From Chelonoidis abingdonii (lineage: Eukaryota; Chordata; Testudines; Testudinidae), in contig NC_133769.1 in the NCBI RefSeq assembly GCF_003597395.2, forward strand, positions 46,493,539 to 46,557,538: a stretch of DNA of 64,000 nucleotides, in the 5' to 3' direction. The translations under genes were made by a program, and so were the position numbers. Shown in pieces: positions 24,704 through 36,300 of the stretch. The notes beneath the pieces are model-generated. The model had not been told where the DNA came from. It was given only the letters and a program-made list of their open reading frames with translations, and did no database searches. Within the stretch, counting starts at the first letter, position 1. Each line of letters opens with the position of its first letter.

Positions 24704-24791
24704 GGGCAGAGAGCAAGAGCATTCCCAGGATGACCAAAGAGTGGGAGAACTGCATCAACCGGAACTAAAGAGTCTCCTAGTGCTTCTATTG

Positions 24792-25235
24792 CAATGTTTT
24801 TCAAACAGGGGTCTACAAGGGTTCACTCCATGGGATTCATGGCCCTGCTGATCAACTCCTCCCCCTCCCTCCATGTGCCTCCTGCATGCCGGGGAACAGC
24901 TTGAAGCAGTGACGGAGCGCAGTCAGGGGAGGGGCGGAATCATGTCTGCCACTGGCCCTGCTGATCAACTCCTCCCCCTCCCTCCATGTGCCTCCTGCAT
25001 GCCGGGGAACAGCTTGAAGCAGTGACGGAGCGCAGTCAGGGGAGGGGCGGAATCATGTCTGCCACTGGCCCTGCTGATCAACTCCTCCCACTCCCTCCCA
25101 GCACTTCCTGTACGCCAGGGAACAGCTGTTCCCAGGCATGCAGGAGGCACTGGGAGGCAGGGGGGTTTGAGGGTCCATGGCAAAATTTTAAATCAAAATG
25201 GAGGTCCTTGGGTTACTAAAGTTTGAGAACCGCTG
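24792..25235. mobile_element. hAT non-autonomous element nested in the Gypsy copy
   Basis: The left end CAATGTTTTTCAAAC and right end GTTTGAGAACCGCTG are inverted repeats like those of the hAT at 13521-13900. Flanks TTCTATTG and TTCTGGGG share 5 of 8 bases. Gypsy coding continues on both sides (pre-RT linker below, protease above), so the hAT landed in the retroelement. The interior is a tandem duplication. Confidence 0.7.
24841..25160. repeat. 113-bp tandem duplication plus diverged third unit
   Basis: The unit starting GGCCCTGCTGATCAACTCC occurs at 24841-24953 and again, with no difference I can find, at 24954-25066. A third, partial and diverged unit follows from 25067. The period is exactly 113. 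Confidence 0.85.
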
Positions 25236-25254
25236 TTCTGGGGGGTAATAGCCC

Positions 25255-25551
25255 TTAAAGAGGAGGCATGGTGGGTGACCAGCTCCAAGGGTAGGAGCGA
25301 CACATCAGTGGATCTGGGGAATTTTTATACATGTCAGGGATCTTGTGGGCCTTAGCCACATCTTGGTACATAACATTACCTGAGGTCACTGAGCTGATTA
25401 GGGACTCCAAGTAGACCACTGGGCTCATCGGGAGTAGGAGCTGCAATGGCAGTTGGAGATACATCAACAGTGGGTTAGCAGTTGCTGTTATCCTGACAGG
25501 CGCATGGAGATCAAAGTCTCTGACGGGGAATGAGATTGGTGCAGCCTGCAC
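25255..25551 (-). pseudogene. Ty3/Gypsy protease region
   Basis: The minus strand reads LESLISSVTSGNVMYQDVAK followed by AHKIP, corresponding to the retropepsin start (usual LIDSGATGNF...AKAHKIP) with the catalytic DSG lost (SVTSG). It sits between gag (to the right) and RT (to the left), in the expected order for a minus-strand element. Confidence 0.55.
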
Positions 25552-26045
25552 CCCCTTACTATGGCTTAGGCTTGATGTTTCCTGACCCTGAAATTGATCT
25601 GACCTTTGCAGTCTATCTCAAGAGAAAGTGTCTGCTGCCACCATGATACAGACACAGGCCCAAAGTTCGGCATCGGTTTTTCTCAGCCTCAGACATCTGT
25701 GGTCAGGCCTGGTCAACATACGTGGGTTTTGTGTCTGGAAGTGAGGTGTGCGATTGAGAGGTAGGGGGCGGGGGCATTGTCAGGGCTCAAGAGCCTGGGC
25801 TACATTCATGATGCCACTCAGCAAGGTGGTTGCCAGTTCTGATACACAGGTCGATCTGGTTGTTGAGATGGGATGGCAGCTCAGTCTGTGCTACTTTGTC
25901 CTTTATATTATCATTCAGCCCAATTCCAAACTGATGACATTGTGTGGCCTCACTCAGTGTCTGTGGAGAGGCAATGGAAGTTGGCAGTGTATTAGGCAGC
26001 TAATCAATGCCCTTGCTGTAGTGTTTGCAGCACAGCTTCAGCAGC

Positions 26046-26442
26046 TTAGGTGCACGGGGGGTCACAAATGATAATTGACATGTCCTGAATGAACTGCTCC
26101 AATTGGCCCAGAATAGGGCTAGACAGTTCCAAGAATGCGGGCCAAGGCTTTCCCCATGAACAGACTAATGATGAACCCTGCCCTGGTTTGCAGGGAATGA
26201 TTGGGGGTGTTGCAAGAAGAGCTGGTATTGGTTTAATAAACCTCAGACTGATCATGATCACCACTAAATTTACCTGGCTATGGGACCTTTGGTTTCTGGG
26301 GGGCAAGAGCCAGGGGTTCTGGTGAAGCCACCTCAGCTTGTATAGCCACATTCTGTGCCTGCAGGGTGGACACCTGTGCCTGCAAGTTCTGTATGATCCC
26401 CACCAGCTCCACCAGAGAAAAATTGCCCTGAGTGGGGTCCAT
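26046..26442 (-). pseudogene. Ty3/Gypsy gag fragment
   Basis: A gag start codon on the minus strand at 26442-26440 opens MDPTQGNFSLVELVGIIQNL, a coiled-coil-like N-terminus, followed by an in-frame stop after about 50 codons. Downstream text includes LELSSPILGQLEQFIQDM, resembling the capsid region of turtle Gypsy/RTL-type gag. Frameshifted and non-functional. Confidence 0.6.
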
Positions 26443-26459
26443 TGCAGTGAGGTGAGCCC

Positions 26460-26990
26460 CTAATCTTTATATTGAGCTGCTCAAACTATAGCCAATCGGG
26501 CCATGGGCAGTCAGGTGTAGGGTGGAAATGAGAGTTTTGACTACTGGTTAGAGCTGGGTCCAGATGGGGACAGAGTCCAGGAAACGAGCCAAGGGTCAGT
26601 ACCAGAGGGACAGAAACTGAATGCCAGAGCTGGAGAGTCAATCAGAGATGTAAGCCAGAGGCAGTGCTGGGGCTCGAAACCTGAAATCTAACACCCAGAG
26701 GGGAACAGAGATTGGAGCAGTGCAGCAGCAGGGATTGGACGCAGGAACTGGAAAAAGGGAGAGCGCAACTGCAGACACCATATGTGCTGAGAAGCTTCTG
26801 ATCCACTGTAGGGGCCAGTCTTATAAGCCTGGCTTCTAAATCAGCAGCCAGTCAGGGGCTATGGCCTCTCTGTCAGTTCCAAGGCAGTACAGCTGAGCTT
26901 ATTGATTGTCAAGCTGTGAAGTTAGTCATGGAGCAGGCCAGCAGCTCATCCTAACTAGTTCACTCCCTGACCCTCAGTCACTGAGTCCTT
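26460..26990 (-). mobile_element. Probable 5' untranslated/LTR part of the Gypsy element
   Basis: This lies immediately upstream of the gag start in the minus sense and has LTR-like composition (blocks such as GAGGGACAGAAACTGAATGC and GGAGTCAATCAGAGATG in complement). The boundaries and target duplication could not be defined. Confidence 0.35.
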
Positions 26991-26999
26991 AGATCTTTG

Positions 27000-27655
27000 T
27001 CATTCTCAGTAATATGTCATTTTGACAGTGTAACTGGTTTTTGTTCATAGGTACATACTGTATGAATTAGGTTCATTCATGATACAACATTTATGAAGAG
27101 TAGAATAAGTAAAAATAATTCAGGTAAGGATTAGTGAAGCATCACTCTTACACTAGTAGAACTTTGAGAGTCTGAAAAGCTCAGATGTCATCTCACTAGT
27201 AACTAAAACAAAGAAATTTGACTTTGGTGCATGTGAACAATCAACCTCACTTTGTTAAAAATCAACTTATAAAAATGTGTTTTGCAAAATATTTCAAGCT
27301 GTTCACGTTTTTTATATTAAAAAAAAAAGTAATTAGTTACAGGTTTTTTTCTTCAGATAAAAAGTGAACATTTCCATGGTCTTTTCTATGACATCTTCTA
27401 AGTAACCGTGCATTTCTAATTCAACAAGTCTTAATTTTCCTATGTAAAAACAGTTGCCATGGGCTAGATTCACAAAGGGACTTAGGCACCCTAGATGCCC
27501 TGCTGCTGAGTGGAGTTCTCAGCCCCAAGTTAGGCACCTAGGCTCGCAATATAATATATGGGGAAAGTTAGTTCCTTAGGAAACGGATTCTCAGATGCCA
27601 GCAAGTCATGCAGTAAGCCACCTTAACTAGCCAATAGCAAATGCAGATGAAAGGG
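27000..27655. other. AT-rich intron with a decayed palindromic repeat
   Basis: Bases 27462-27560 hold CACAAAGGGACTTAGGCACC and AAGTTAGGCACCTAGGCTCG, a dispersed palindromic type. Otherwise nothing seen. Confidence 0.4.
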
Positions 27656-27659
27656 TCAG

Positions 27660-27855
27660 CGCTTATGCCCAGATATCTTATAAAAAGGTCTCCAGCCTTG
27701 ATTTGAAGATTTCAAGAGATGGAGAAACCTTCATCTCCCTTGGTAGTTTGTTCCAATAGTTAATCACCCACACAGTTAACAATTTGTGCCTTATTTCCAA
27801 TTTGAATGTGTCTGATTTTAACTTCCAGCCATTTATTGGTTACATCCTTTGCCAT
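27660..27855 (-). mobile_element. CR1 LINE 3' fragment
   Basis: The plus strand shows the complement of the CR1 ORF2 end: CCAGCCTTGATTTGAAG, TCTCCCTTGGTAGTTTGTTC, AACTTCCAGCCATT. Parallel text occurs at 9055-9220 and 37045-37200. Confidence 0.7.
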
Positions 27856-27859
27856 ATAA

Positions 27860-29585
27860 TCATTGCAAATTGCCATTTGAAAAATAAGCAAAAACTATTT
27901 GATCCATGAAATTAAAAATGTCTGTTTTTGCAAAATGGGGTACTCGATGTGACCAATGCATTTAAAATTGTATTTGTAACAAAATATTTTTTTATAGTCA
28001 TAGAAGAAAAATAATTTTTGTTTAATTTCTTAGAGGATATAAAAATTACACAGAATGAAAATGAAATCAAGCCAAATGAGACGTCGTTTGAATCATCTAG
28101 AAAAAGCATGTGTTCTCTTTACACTTGCTAATGCTAAATCCAGTTATTTTAAAATAGTTAAGCGTAGCTCAAAAAATGGGATGCCCTGTATTTCTCTGGA
28201 TTTGCAAAGAGAAATTTTTCAGCTATCTTAAAATGAGTAAAAGCAACAAACCTCTCACTTTCTAAAACAGCATTTGATCAGCCATTGGGTAGGATACATA
28301 ATGTCTGAGTGGAATTTGGAATTCTGCACTCTTGCACTGGTGTAAATTTGGTTCAACAGTTATTCTGAGTTTACACTGATGTAAAAGACAGCAGAATTTG
28401 ACCCTTTATTTTGAGGATTAAGAAGGTTTTATAAAACATGTGAGGGTATGGAGGCAAACTATCAGACTTCCTGATTGTTGTTGGTTTTGTTTGTTTTCAA
28501 TATATGTAGTGCTCATGAGGCATATTGGGACTGGCACAAAGCAATATGAGCAGAAGTCAACAAAAGTGGAGGCTGCTGAGCATCATGCAGGACACTTTTA
28601 AAAAAAATACACCAAGATTCACAGGTCTGCAGCGCATATTAACAACTGTTGGTGTTCAGTGAACTTCTGCACAAATACTTTTATGTGGAAACTTGGGTTA
28701 TGCTCCAGGACAAGTAAGGACCTGGAGGATACCTGGAGGATTTCATTTGAATCACATAAGGTCTGGAGAATATCAAGGAGGCAGCTAACAGCCCCAGGAA
28801 CATCAACAGGATCAGACTGTTCTGAGGCTATTCTTCCACCCAATGCCACAAGTGCAATTTGTTCCTGCCTTTTATGCAAAGACAGCAGCTACAAATGGGC
28901 TGTTTTATTCTCTTTCATGAAAAATATCACTCCTGGTGTGGATGGCCAGTCTGAGGCATTCCGCTTCCCTCAAATACTGCAATGGGGACACAGATATGGG
29001 AGCAGACGGTAGGGCTGAGCCAACATGGAGCTGTGGATTCTATAAAATGCATATTAATTGGCAATAACTCTTGGCATAAGTGGGGTGAAGGGAAAATCAG
29101 GTAAGGTACTTGCGCATGTCCATGTGAGGAGAAGCCTTTAAAAGATATGTGGCAACAGTGCATGTACTGGGGGAACAACGATAAGCCCTCACCCCTTATA
29201 TATTCCAGCAGTGTACTGGGATGCAGGTACACAATCCATATTGAGTTTGATAGCAGCCAAGCAACTCACTCGCCATCCAGCATTCTGAAAGCTGTAGATG
29301 TATTTGACAACATTTTAATCTGTCCAACTAAAAAGGAACAAGTGAACGATTTGTACACAAGATCCATGCATCAGCTGGAGACAGCCATATGCCAGAGACT
29401 GTGTGCTTCTAAACTCTCCCATTGACCCTCTCTTCCCTATCCTGCTCCCTGACAGTCTGGCTCCACTGAAGCCTCACTGCCAGGGGCTTCCCCAGCTGCT
29501 ATTTTTCCACTGAAGGTTCCTGCGAAGGGAATAAACTATGGAGGGTCTCCACAGAAAAGAGATTACAGTGAGAGACAGCTTTTCA
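27860..29585. other. Intron; ORF-dense unassigned block at 28620-29430
   Basis: Contains a short palindromic repeat at 28320-28400. Overlapping stop-free runs of 86-117 codons occur on both strands at 28619-29425. None shows a motif or splice pair I trust. Confidence 0.35.
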
Positions 29586-29589
29586 GCAG

Positions 29590-30640
29590 ATATTATTAAT
29601 CATATTTATTAAAGTATTGCCTAAGGACCTATTATAGCTTCCTACTCAGATTTGAACCTTAGCGTTTATAAACTGAGAAGCTAGCATGAACCCTCTAAGC
29701 TTAATTACCAACTTAGATCTGATAGCCTGCCACCAACCAGGAATTCCAGTGCCTGGTACACTCTAGTGTCCCCAAAACCTTCCCTGGGGGACCCCAAGAC
29801 TCAGAAGCCCTGAGTCTTACCACAAAGGGAAATAAACCATTCCCCCCACCTCTCTCCCACCCAGAATTTCCTCTCTGGGCTAACCTGAGAGTTACTGATG
29901 CAACCTCTTTACATCACAATACCAAGAAGCATGTCTCCTCTCTTCCACAAGAGACAAACCCAAAGACAAGGAAACAGATAAAGATTTTATCTCTCTTCCC
30001 CTTACTTCTGCCTCCCACCAATTCCCTGGTGCTGCCATGAGATTCACCTCCGTAGATTCTAAACAAAAAGAGAATTTCCCTCCCCTTCTTCCTTAGCCTA
30101 CCCAAGGAGAAAAAAAAATCAACCAAGTCTTTTAAAGAAAACTTCATATAAAAAAGAAAGAAAAAAAAAAATATTCTTGTATCAAGGTTGACAATAATAA
30201 CAGGTTCAATTGCCTTAAAAGAAAAATGAATTAAACAGCTTATTCAAAAAGAGATCAATATATTCCGCCAACTACACACATGTAAAACAAAAAAAAAAAA
30301 ACAATAAAGTCTTACTGTCTTTTTACCTTTGTACTCACAATTTGAAACTGGAGATTAGAAACTTGAAGGAACAGGAAGAACCCCCTCTCATGCTGATAGA
30401 CCAGACCGGAGAACACGAGAGAGCAGACAAGGGGACACACACCCAAACATTTCCCATTCCTGAGCTTTGAAAAAATCCAGTTTCCTGATTGGTCCTCTGG
30501 TCAGGTGTTTGGTTCCCTTTGTTAACCCTTTACAGGTAAAAGAAACATTAACCCTTAGCTATCTGTTTATGACAGGACCAACCAAGAACGGGGCCACATT
30601 GTGCTAGGCAGTGTACAAAGAGTAGATTATCAAATTTGCA
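29590..30640. repeat. Older interspersed repeat split by an LTR
   Basis: The left part TATTTATTAAAGTATTGCC ... AAGGACC (29590-29629) continues, after the LTR, as GGACCAACCAAGAACGGG, then CATTGTGCTAGGCAGTGTAC (30575-30640). I recognise the order TTTATTA...GCCTA...GGACC...CATTGTGCTAGGCGCTGTAC as one common amniote repeat. Confidence 0.6.
29630..30574 (-). mobile_element. Solo LTR, 945 bp, 5-bp target duplication GGACC
   Basis: In the minus sense it starts TGTCATAAACAGATAGCTAA and ends GCTATAATA, a mutated form of the matching inverted end. It is flanked by GGACC at 29625-29629 and 30575-30579. The interrupted host repeat resumes exactly at the duplication. I recognise the 5' part (TGTCATAAACAG ... 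GGTTAACAAAGGG) as a turtle endogenous-retrovirus LTR. No internal genes. Confidence 0.75.
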
Positions 30641-30819
30641 AGTGAGCAGGGAGACAATCAATGATCTTCCACTGCATTACTGATTTTGTTAAATCAGTTA
30701 AAGACTCTCTGTATCTCATGGGTAAAGGCATCATTGCACTTTAGAAACCATTCAACTTAGTATATCTGTGAGGCTTTTCCAATTTAACCCTTCTGCCAAG
30801 TAGAGTCGGCAGCAACAAG

Positions 30820-31300
30820 GGCCAGGTTCAATATCATGGGGTTCCTCTTAACAATATAAAAGAGAACTGGATCAAGCACCCCACCCCCCACAATATGGGA
30901 AAACTAACCACCACCTTTGGCCCCTCTCTGAGACAATACTTCCCCATTTGCAAGCACCGAGTCTGTGCATAACAAAAGAAAACTTCCATTAAAAGGGAAA
31001 GGGAACCCAGCATTAATCTGGGAAAACACCACAACTCAAAAGCACATGACCATAAGCAAACGCCACCACACAGTACATTGGGCAGTGTCCTTTGCCTCAC
31101 TTCCCACCTTGCAATGTGAAATTCCGATGAACCAATGTCCCTTCAACGCATCACTCCCCTTTTCCTCCGCTGCATCCCACTCACAGCTGGATGTCCTTGG
31201 TCATCAAAGACCCAGAGTTCAGAGGTGTGTTCACCTCACACTTCTGAAAGGGGGCAGGGAAAGGGGAAATTGAGAAATGCCTTTGCTGTTGCAGAGGTGG
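30820..31300. repeat. Unclassified interspersed repeat
   Basis: The text GGGTTCCTCTTAACAATATA, then CCCCTCTCTGAGACAATAC and AAGCACCGAGTCTGTGCATA, seems familiar from other turtle loci. I cannot assign it to a class. Confidence 0.3.
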
Positions 31301-31304
31301 TGGA

Positions 31305-31450
31305 AGCTAGCTCGCTGCTGCTGCTCACCGCTGCCTCTGCCACTGTATTCTGCCACCACTCACCACTGCTGCTGCTGTTATCTCTGCTGCTGCTCAGCTC
31401 TGCCACTGTTCTCACTGCTGCTGCTTGCCGCACACTGCCACTTCTGCAAT
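31305..31450. repeat. CTG/CCA-rich triplet region
   Basis: An imperfect run of GCTGCTGCT, CACTGCTGC and TGCCACCAC units. It creates long open frames on both strands that I do not count as genes. Confidence 0.65.
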
Positions 31451-31702
31451 GGCGTGTCCTGAGGTTCCACCACTTAGCCCAGCTCGCAGTGATTTCACTG
31501 CATAGTGGGGAACCTCTCGGCTGCTGCCTCTTCATTATCTTTCACTGCAACACTGTCACCACACCAGATTGAAGGCTCCCCATTCTCATCAGTGATTTCA
31601 GTCTACACCACCAGATAGAACACCTGTTCACATCCCCACTGATTTTCTCTGGAATTGTGAATCGCAACTCCCTGCTTAGCACTGAGGTTCAGTTTACGGT
31701 GA

Positions 31703-31790
31703 CTCCGATGAAGTGGGTTCTAGCCCATGAAAGCTTATGCTCAAATACATTTGTTAGTGTCTAAGGTGCCACAAGGACTCCTTGTTGTTT
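31703..31790 (+). mobile_element. Right-half fragment of the palindromic repeat family
   Basis: GATGAAGTGGGTTCTAGCCC, ATGAAAGCTTATGCTCAAAT, GGTGCCACAAGGACTCCTTG. It matches the half-element text at 21415-21474 but lacks the mirrored other half and the terminal ACTAACACGGCTACC. Confidence 0.65.
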
Positions 31791-32499
31791 TTCCTATCAA
31801 TCAGGGCATGCTAAGTACAGTTCGCTGCCCTCTACTCATACAAGAAGAACAATATTTTATTACCTCTGCATTCAGTGCTAAACTGAATTATAACCCAAAC
31901 CCAGCCAAAATGGATCACTTTGGCAAAGTAGCTGTGTCTGCTGGACACCTAGACAAAATAGGCATGTCTATTCAGGAGCAGGCTGTATCTAAATTGAAGG
32001 AAAAGACTACATCACTAGAGATCAGGGGAGATCTAATTAAGGGTATGTCTACACTATGGGATTATTCCGATTTTACATAAACCAATTTTGTGAAACAGAT
32101 TGTATAAAGTCGAGTGCATGCGGCCACACTAAGCACATTAATTCAGCGGTGTGCGTCCATGTACCGAGGCTAGCATCAATTTCCAGAGCGTTGCACTGTG
32201 GGTAGCTATCCCGTAGCTATGCCCATAGTTTTCCCACAGTATCCTTCTCCCTTGGAATTTCTGGTTTTAGATCCCAGTGCCTGATGGGGCAAAAAAACAT
32301 TGATCGCAAGGTGGTTCTGAGTCAGCCTCCCCCTCACTCCGTGAAGCAGCAGACAACCGTTCGCCGCCTTTTTTCCTGGGGAAACTGCGCCAAACGCCTA
32401 GCACAGCAAGCATGGACCCTGCTCAGATCAAAACCGCCAATCGTGGCATTGTAAACACCTCGACATTCTCGTGCAGTCTTATGCCTGAACCAGACTGCC

Positions 32500-33680
32500 C
32501 AAAGCCAGGCGAGGGGAGGCGGCTACGGCAGCTCAGTGACGAGAGTGATGCAGGACAGGACACGAATTCTCTCAACCGCAGGCTCCTTCGCTTTGGAGAT
32601 CTGCCTGGTAATTGGGGCAGTGTTCTAACCACTTACGCTGATTTTGGGCTGGGAAACAAGCACGGTCGTGGACCACATATTTTTTGCGCGTTTGGGACCT
32701 TCCCATAGGCTTGCGAAACTTTCGCATGGTAGGCACTTTCATGGAACTTTGTGACTTTGCTTTCACCTACTGAAAAGCAGATACCAAGATGAGAGCAGCC
32801 CTCCGTGAGAAGCGAGTGGCAATAGCCTTCTGGAAGCTATGCCAACGCCAGACAGCTATCCGGTCAGTCAGGAATCAGATTTGGAGTGGGAAAATCTACT
32901 GTGGGGGCTGCCAGTGATGCAAGTAGCCCAAACAATCATTAAGCTGCTCCTACGAAAGTTGTTGACTCCGGGAACGTTGCAGGGTCATAGTGGTATAGCT
33001 TGTTGCAATGGATTCCCTAACTATGGTGGGGTGATAGATGGAACCTAGCCCTATCTTCTGGCACAGAGCACAGGGCACCCAAGTTACGTAAACCGCAAGG
33101 CGGTACTTTCATTGTGCTGCATAGCCACTGGTGGATCCAAGGAACGTTTCACCAACATCCACGTGGGATGGCTAGGAAGGGTTCATGACGTCTTATCTTC
33201 AGAAGCACTGCTCTGTTTAAACTGCTGCAGCTAGGGAATTATTTCCCAGACCAGAAAATAACAGGTGGGGATGTTGAAATGCCTGTAGTTATCCTGGGGG
33301 TCCCAGCCTCCCCTGATTGCCATGCTCATGAAGCCATACACAGGAGCCTGGACAGTTGTGTCAGGAGTTGTTTCAACTACAGCTGAGCAAGTGCAGATAT
33401 GCTGGAATAGTAGAATGTGCTTTGGCCATTTTTTAAAGGCTCACTGGCGCACATTACTCACTCGCTAGACCTCAGCCAAACCAATGTCCCCATGTTATTG
33501 CTGCTTGCTGTATGCTTCACAGTCTCTGTGAGAGTAAGGGGTAAACTTTTATTGGGAGGGTTGAGGCTGAGGCAAATCACCTGGCATGATTACGTTGCCA
33601 GCCAGACACCAGAGCGATTAGAAAAGCACACCAGGAAGCGGTCCCACATCAGAGAAGCTTTTTGAAAAATGAGTTTCATC
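32500..33680 (+). pseudogene. Harbinger (HARBI1-like) transposase pseudogene
   Basis: Recognisable pieces in order: TPDSYPVSQESDLEWEN and a stretch ending GVIDGT followed by a stop (32839-33048; the Asp of IDGT is the first DDE-type catalytic position); ERFTNIHVGWLGRVHD (33138-33190; the Asp of HD is the second position); DVEMPVVILGVPA (about 33270-33310); and degraded VVECAFG-like text near 33410. Together they define a DDE_Tnp_4-type nuclease as found in HARBI1-like proteins. Multiple stops and frameshifts; not functional. AATAAAG lies at 33803-33809. Confidence 0.75.
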
Positions 33681-33836
33681 ACAGCCAGGGTACATTGTGA
33701 CTGCTTACTGTGTTTTTGTTTCTCCGTTGATGAAACCCCCCCTTGATTGACTCATTCCCTGTAAGCAATCCACCCTCCCCCTTCGATTACAGCTTGTTAA
33801 GGAAATAAAGTCACTATCGTTTAAAATCATGTATTT

Positions 33837-36060
33837 CTTTATTAGTCATTATAAAAAGAGAAGAGAGACTGACAAGGTAGCCGGTGTGGTTTGGAGAGGA
33901 GGATAGGAGGGAAGGGAATAATGGCACTAAAATATTTCAAAGTAATACAGCCTTTTGGTTGGGCTGTCCCCAGGGGTGGAGTGGGCGGATGCCACAAGCC
34001 TTCCTCACACGTTTTACTGTCTGAGTGAGGAGATATGGAACATGGTGAGGGGTGAAGGTGATTACACAGGGGCTGCAGCGCCACTCTGTGACTCCCTGCT
34101 GTTTCCTTGAAGCTCACACCTGATGTTGGAGATGTCAGTTTGATCACACAGAAGCCAGCTTTTGCATCCCGCCCCATCCGCTGATCTTCCTGGCCTACAC
34201 CTCGGATCTTCCTGCAGCCACTCTCATCTCGAGCGTCTCTCCTCTCCTCACGTCACCCCTCCTAATCCTATGTTTGTTCCCTCCTGTCCTCAAATTCACT
34301 GCATCTTTTCCTTGTAATTTGATACCACATCCTTCCACTCATTCAGATGACTCTTTCATTGCGGTCACTTCCATGATTTCCCGAGAAATTTCGTCTCGCG
34401 TCTCTTTTTTTTTTCCACCGCTTATTGAGATTAGCCTTTGGCATGGAGCAGGGAGGCTTGAAAAATTTGCAGCTGCATGAGGGAGGAAAAAAGGGAGAGA
34501 AGTAGTTAAAAAGATACAATTTTACAGAACAATGCTTATATCTTTCCACGTGAACAACACTATTCACCTTACATAGCCAATGTGATTTCACTACAAGGTC
34601 GCATTTTGCATCGTTAATTATTGAGTGCCGGCGGCTCTGGTGTTAGAGATCTCACAGACGCAGGTCCGGGCAGCATAATTCAGCTTGCATGCGGCCATGG
34701 TACCACTGTCTTTCGGCTTTCTGCCAGCCCTTCATTATACACTAGTGCCTCCTTCCCAATACCAAGCAAATCCCGTTCAGTGCTGCTTTCTTTCCTGTAA
34801 CATGCAGAGCAGAACCACCCATCCCCATCCGTTCTTCTGCCTACCAACCCCACCCACCCCCTCCCTCCACGTTGACAGGTACAATGGAAGAATCACTCTA
34901 AACACCCCACTTTTCCCCCACCCGTGGTTGGTAGAGGGAAGATCGCCTGCTAGCAAACGCCGAAAAGCTCAGCGCCATTCCCCCGTCCCCCTCTGCTGGC
35001 TACCTGCAAGGAAGGATTTTTTTTAAGCAACAGGCAAACAGCTCAGTAGGAAATGGCCATTCTCTGTCCCTTAATTATTCCTGATTCAACCAGGTACCTA
35101 TGAATGAATCACTCTCCTGAGGGATAACACAGCGAGATAAAAGACACGGATGTTGCTGGATGCATAATCACCGGGGACCATAAGCAGCTAGCTTTGTCAT
35201 GCAATGATACCAGTATTACTTGCTACTATGCATGCTGGACAAGTGTCCTACCATGGATGGACGGAATAAGGCTTGCCCTGGCCAGAAATCTTCTGCAAAG
35301 GCTGTTGAAGTACCTCCAGAGAGCTTCATGGATGTTCCCTGGAAGATTTTCCGCCTCCATCCCCAGACATTTAACAACTTTTCCAATAACTGTACTAGGA
35401 CGCCGAATTGCATCCAAGTCCTCAGGGCAATTAATCATTAAAAAATGCTTGTTTTTAAACATGTATATTTACAAAGTTTACACTTCACAGAGGTCTCTCC
35501 TATGGCTTCATTTAGGCTAGTGGCTTGGAGGGCTGGTGAGGGTAATTCTGTCATGGTGAGAAAAAGCTCTGGCTGTTAGAGATCAGAGTGCTGTGTGACT
35601 CTCTGCAAGCTGTTCTCTCTTCCTCCTCCTCATCTTCCCGTCCGCAGAATCCTCAGCAATGGCTGAGATTTACCACCCCCCACCTCGGAATCCACGGACA
35701 GGGTGGGGAACTGAGGTGGCGGACCCCCCTTAGAATTGCATGCAGTTCAGCGGAGAAGCAGTATGCTTTTGGCCCTGCCTGGACCTTCCGTTTGATCTTT
35801 GGTTTTCTGGTACCTTGTCTGAGCTCCTTAACTTTCACACAGCCTGCACTGAGTCCCTGGTGTGGCTTTCTCCATCATGGCCTATCTCTCTCTGCGCGCA
35901 CACACTACTCGCTCGTCATAGAGCGATCAGATCCATTACCTCCTGTGCAGTCCATGCTGGAGCTCTTTTTCGATTCTCAGGAGACTACATTGTTACCTGT
36001 GCTGATGAGCTCTGCGTGGTCACCTGTGCTGGTGAGCTCTCCACACTGGCCAAACAGGAA
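33837..36060 (-). pseudogene. Possible second Harbinger ORF (accessory protein), eroded
   Basis: Harbinger elements usually encode a second Myb/SANT-like protein. The right half here has a reverse-strand poly(A) signal (complement of TTTATT at 33837-33842) and several minus-strand open pieces (34177-33842, 35462-35226, 35838-35653). I could not identify a SANT motif, so the assignment rests on element architecture. Confidence 0.35.
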
Positions 36061-36276
36061 ATGAAATTCAAAAGTTTGTGGGGCTTTTCCTGTCTACCTG
36101 GCCAGTGCATCCGAGTTCAGATTGCTTTCCAGAGTGGTCAAAGTGGTGCACTGTGGGATACTGCCCGGAGGCCAATACCATCGATTTGCGGCCACACTAA
36201 CCCTAATATGACATGGTAATATCGATTTCAGTGCTACTTCTCTCATTGGGGAGGAGTACAGAAACCGGTTTAAAGA

Positions 36277-36300
36277 GCCCTTTATATCGATATAAAGGGC
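36277..36300. repeat. Perfect 24-bp palindrome near the Harbinger right end
   Basis: GCCCTTTATATC followed by its exact reverse complement. The second Harbinger has the same motif with one change at 58328-58351. Confidence 0.9.

Noticed and set aside
31135..31572. 145-codon Leu/Ser/Ala-rich plus-strand open frame
   Set aside because: Explained by the CTG/CCA triplet tract; open on both strands.
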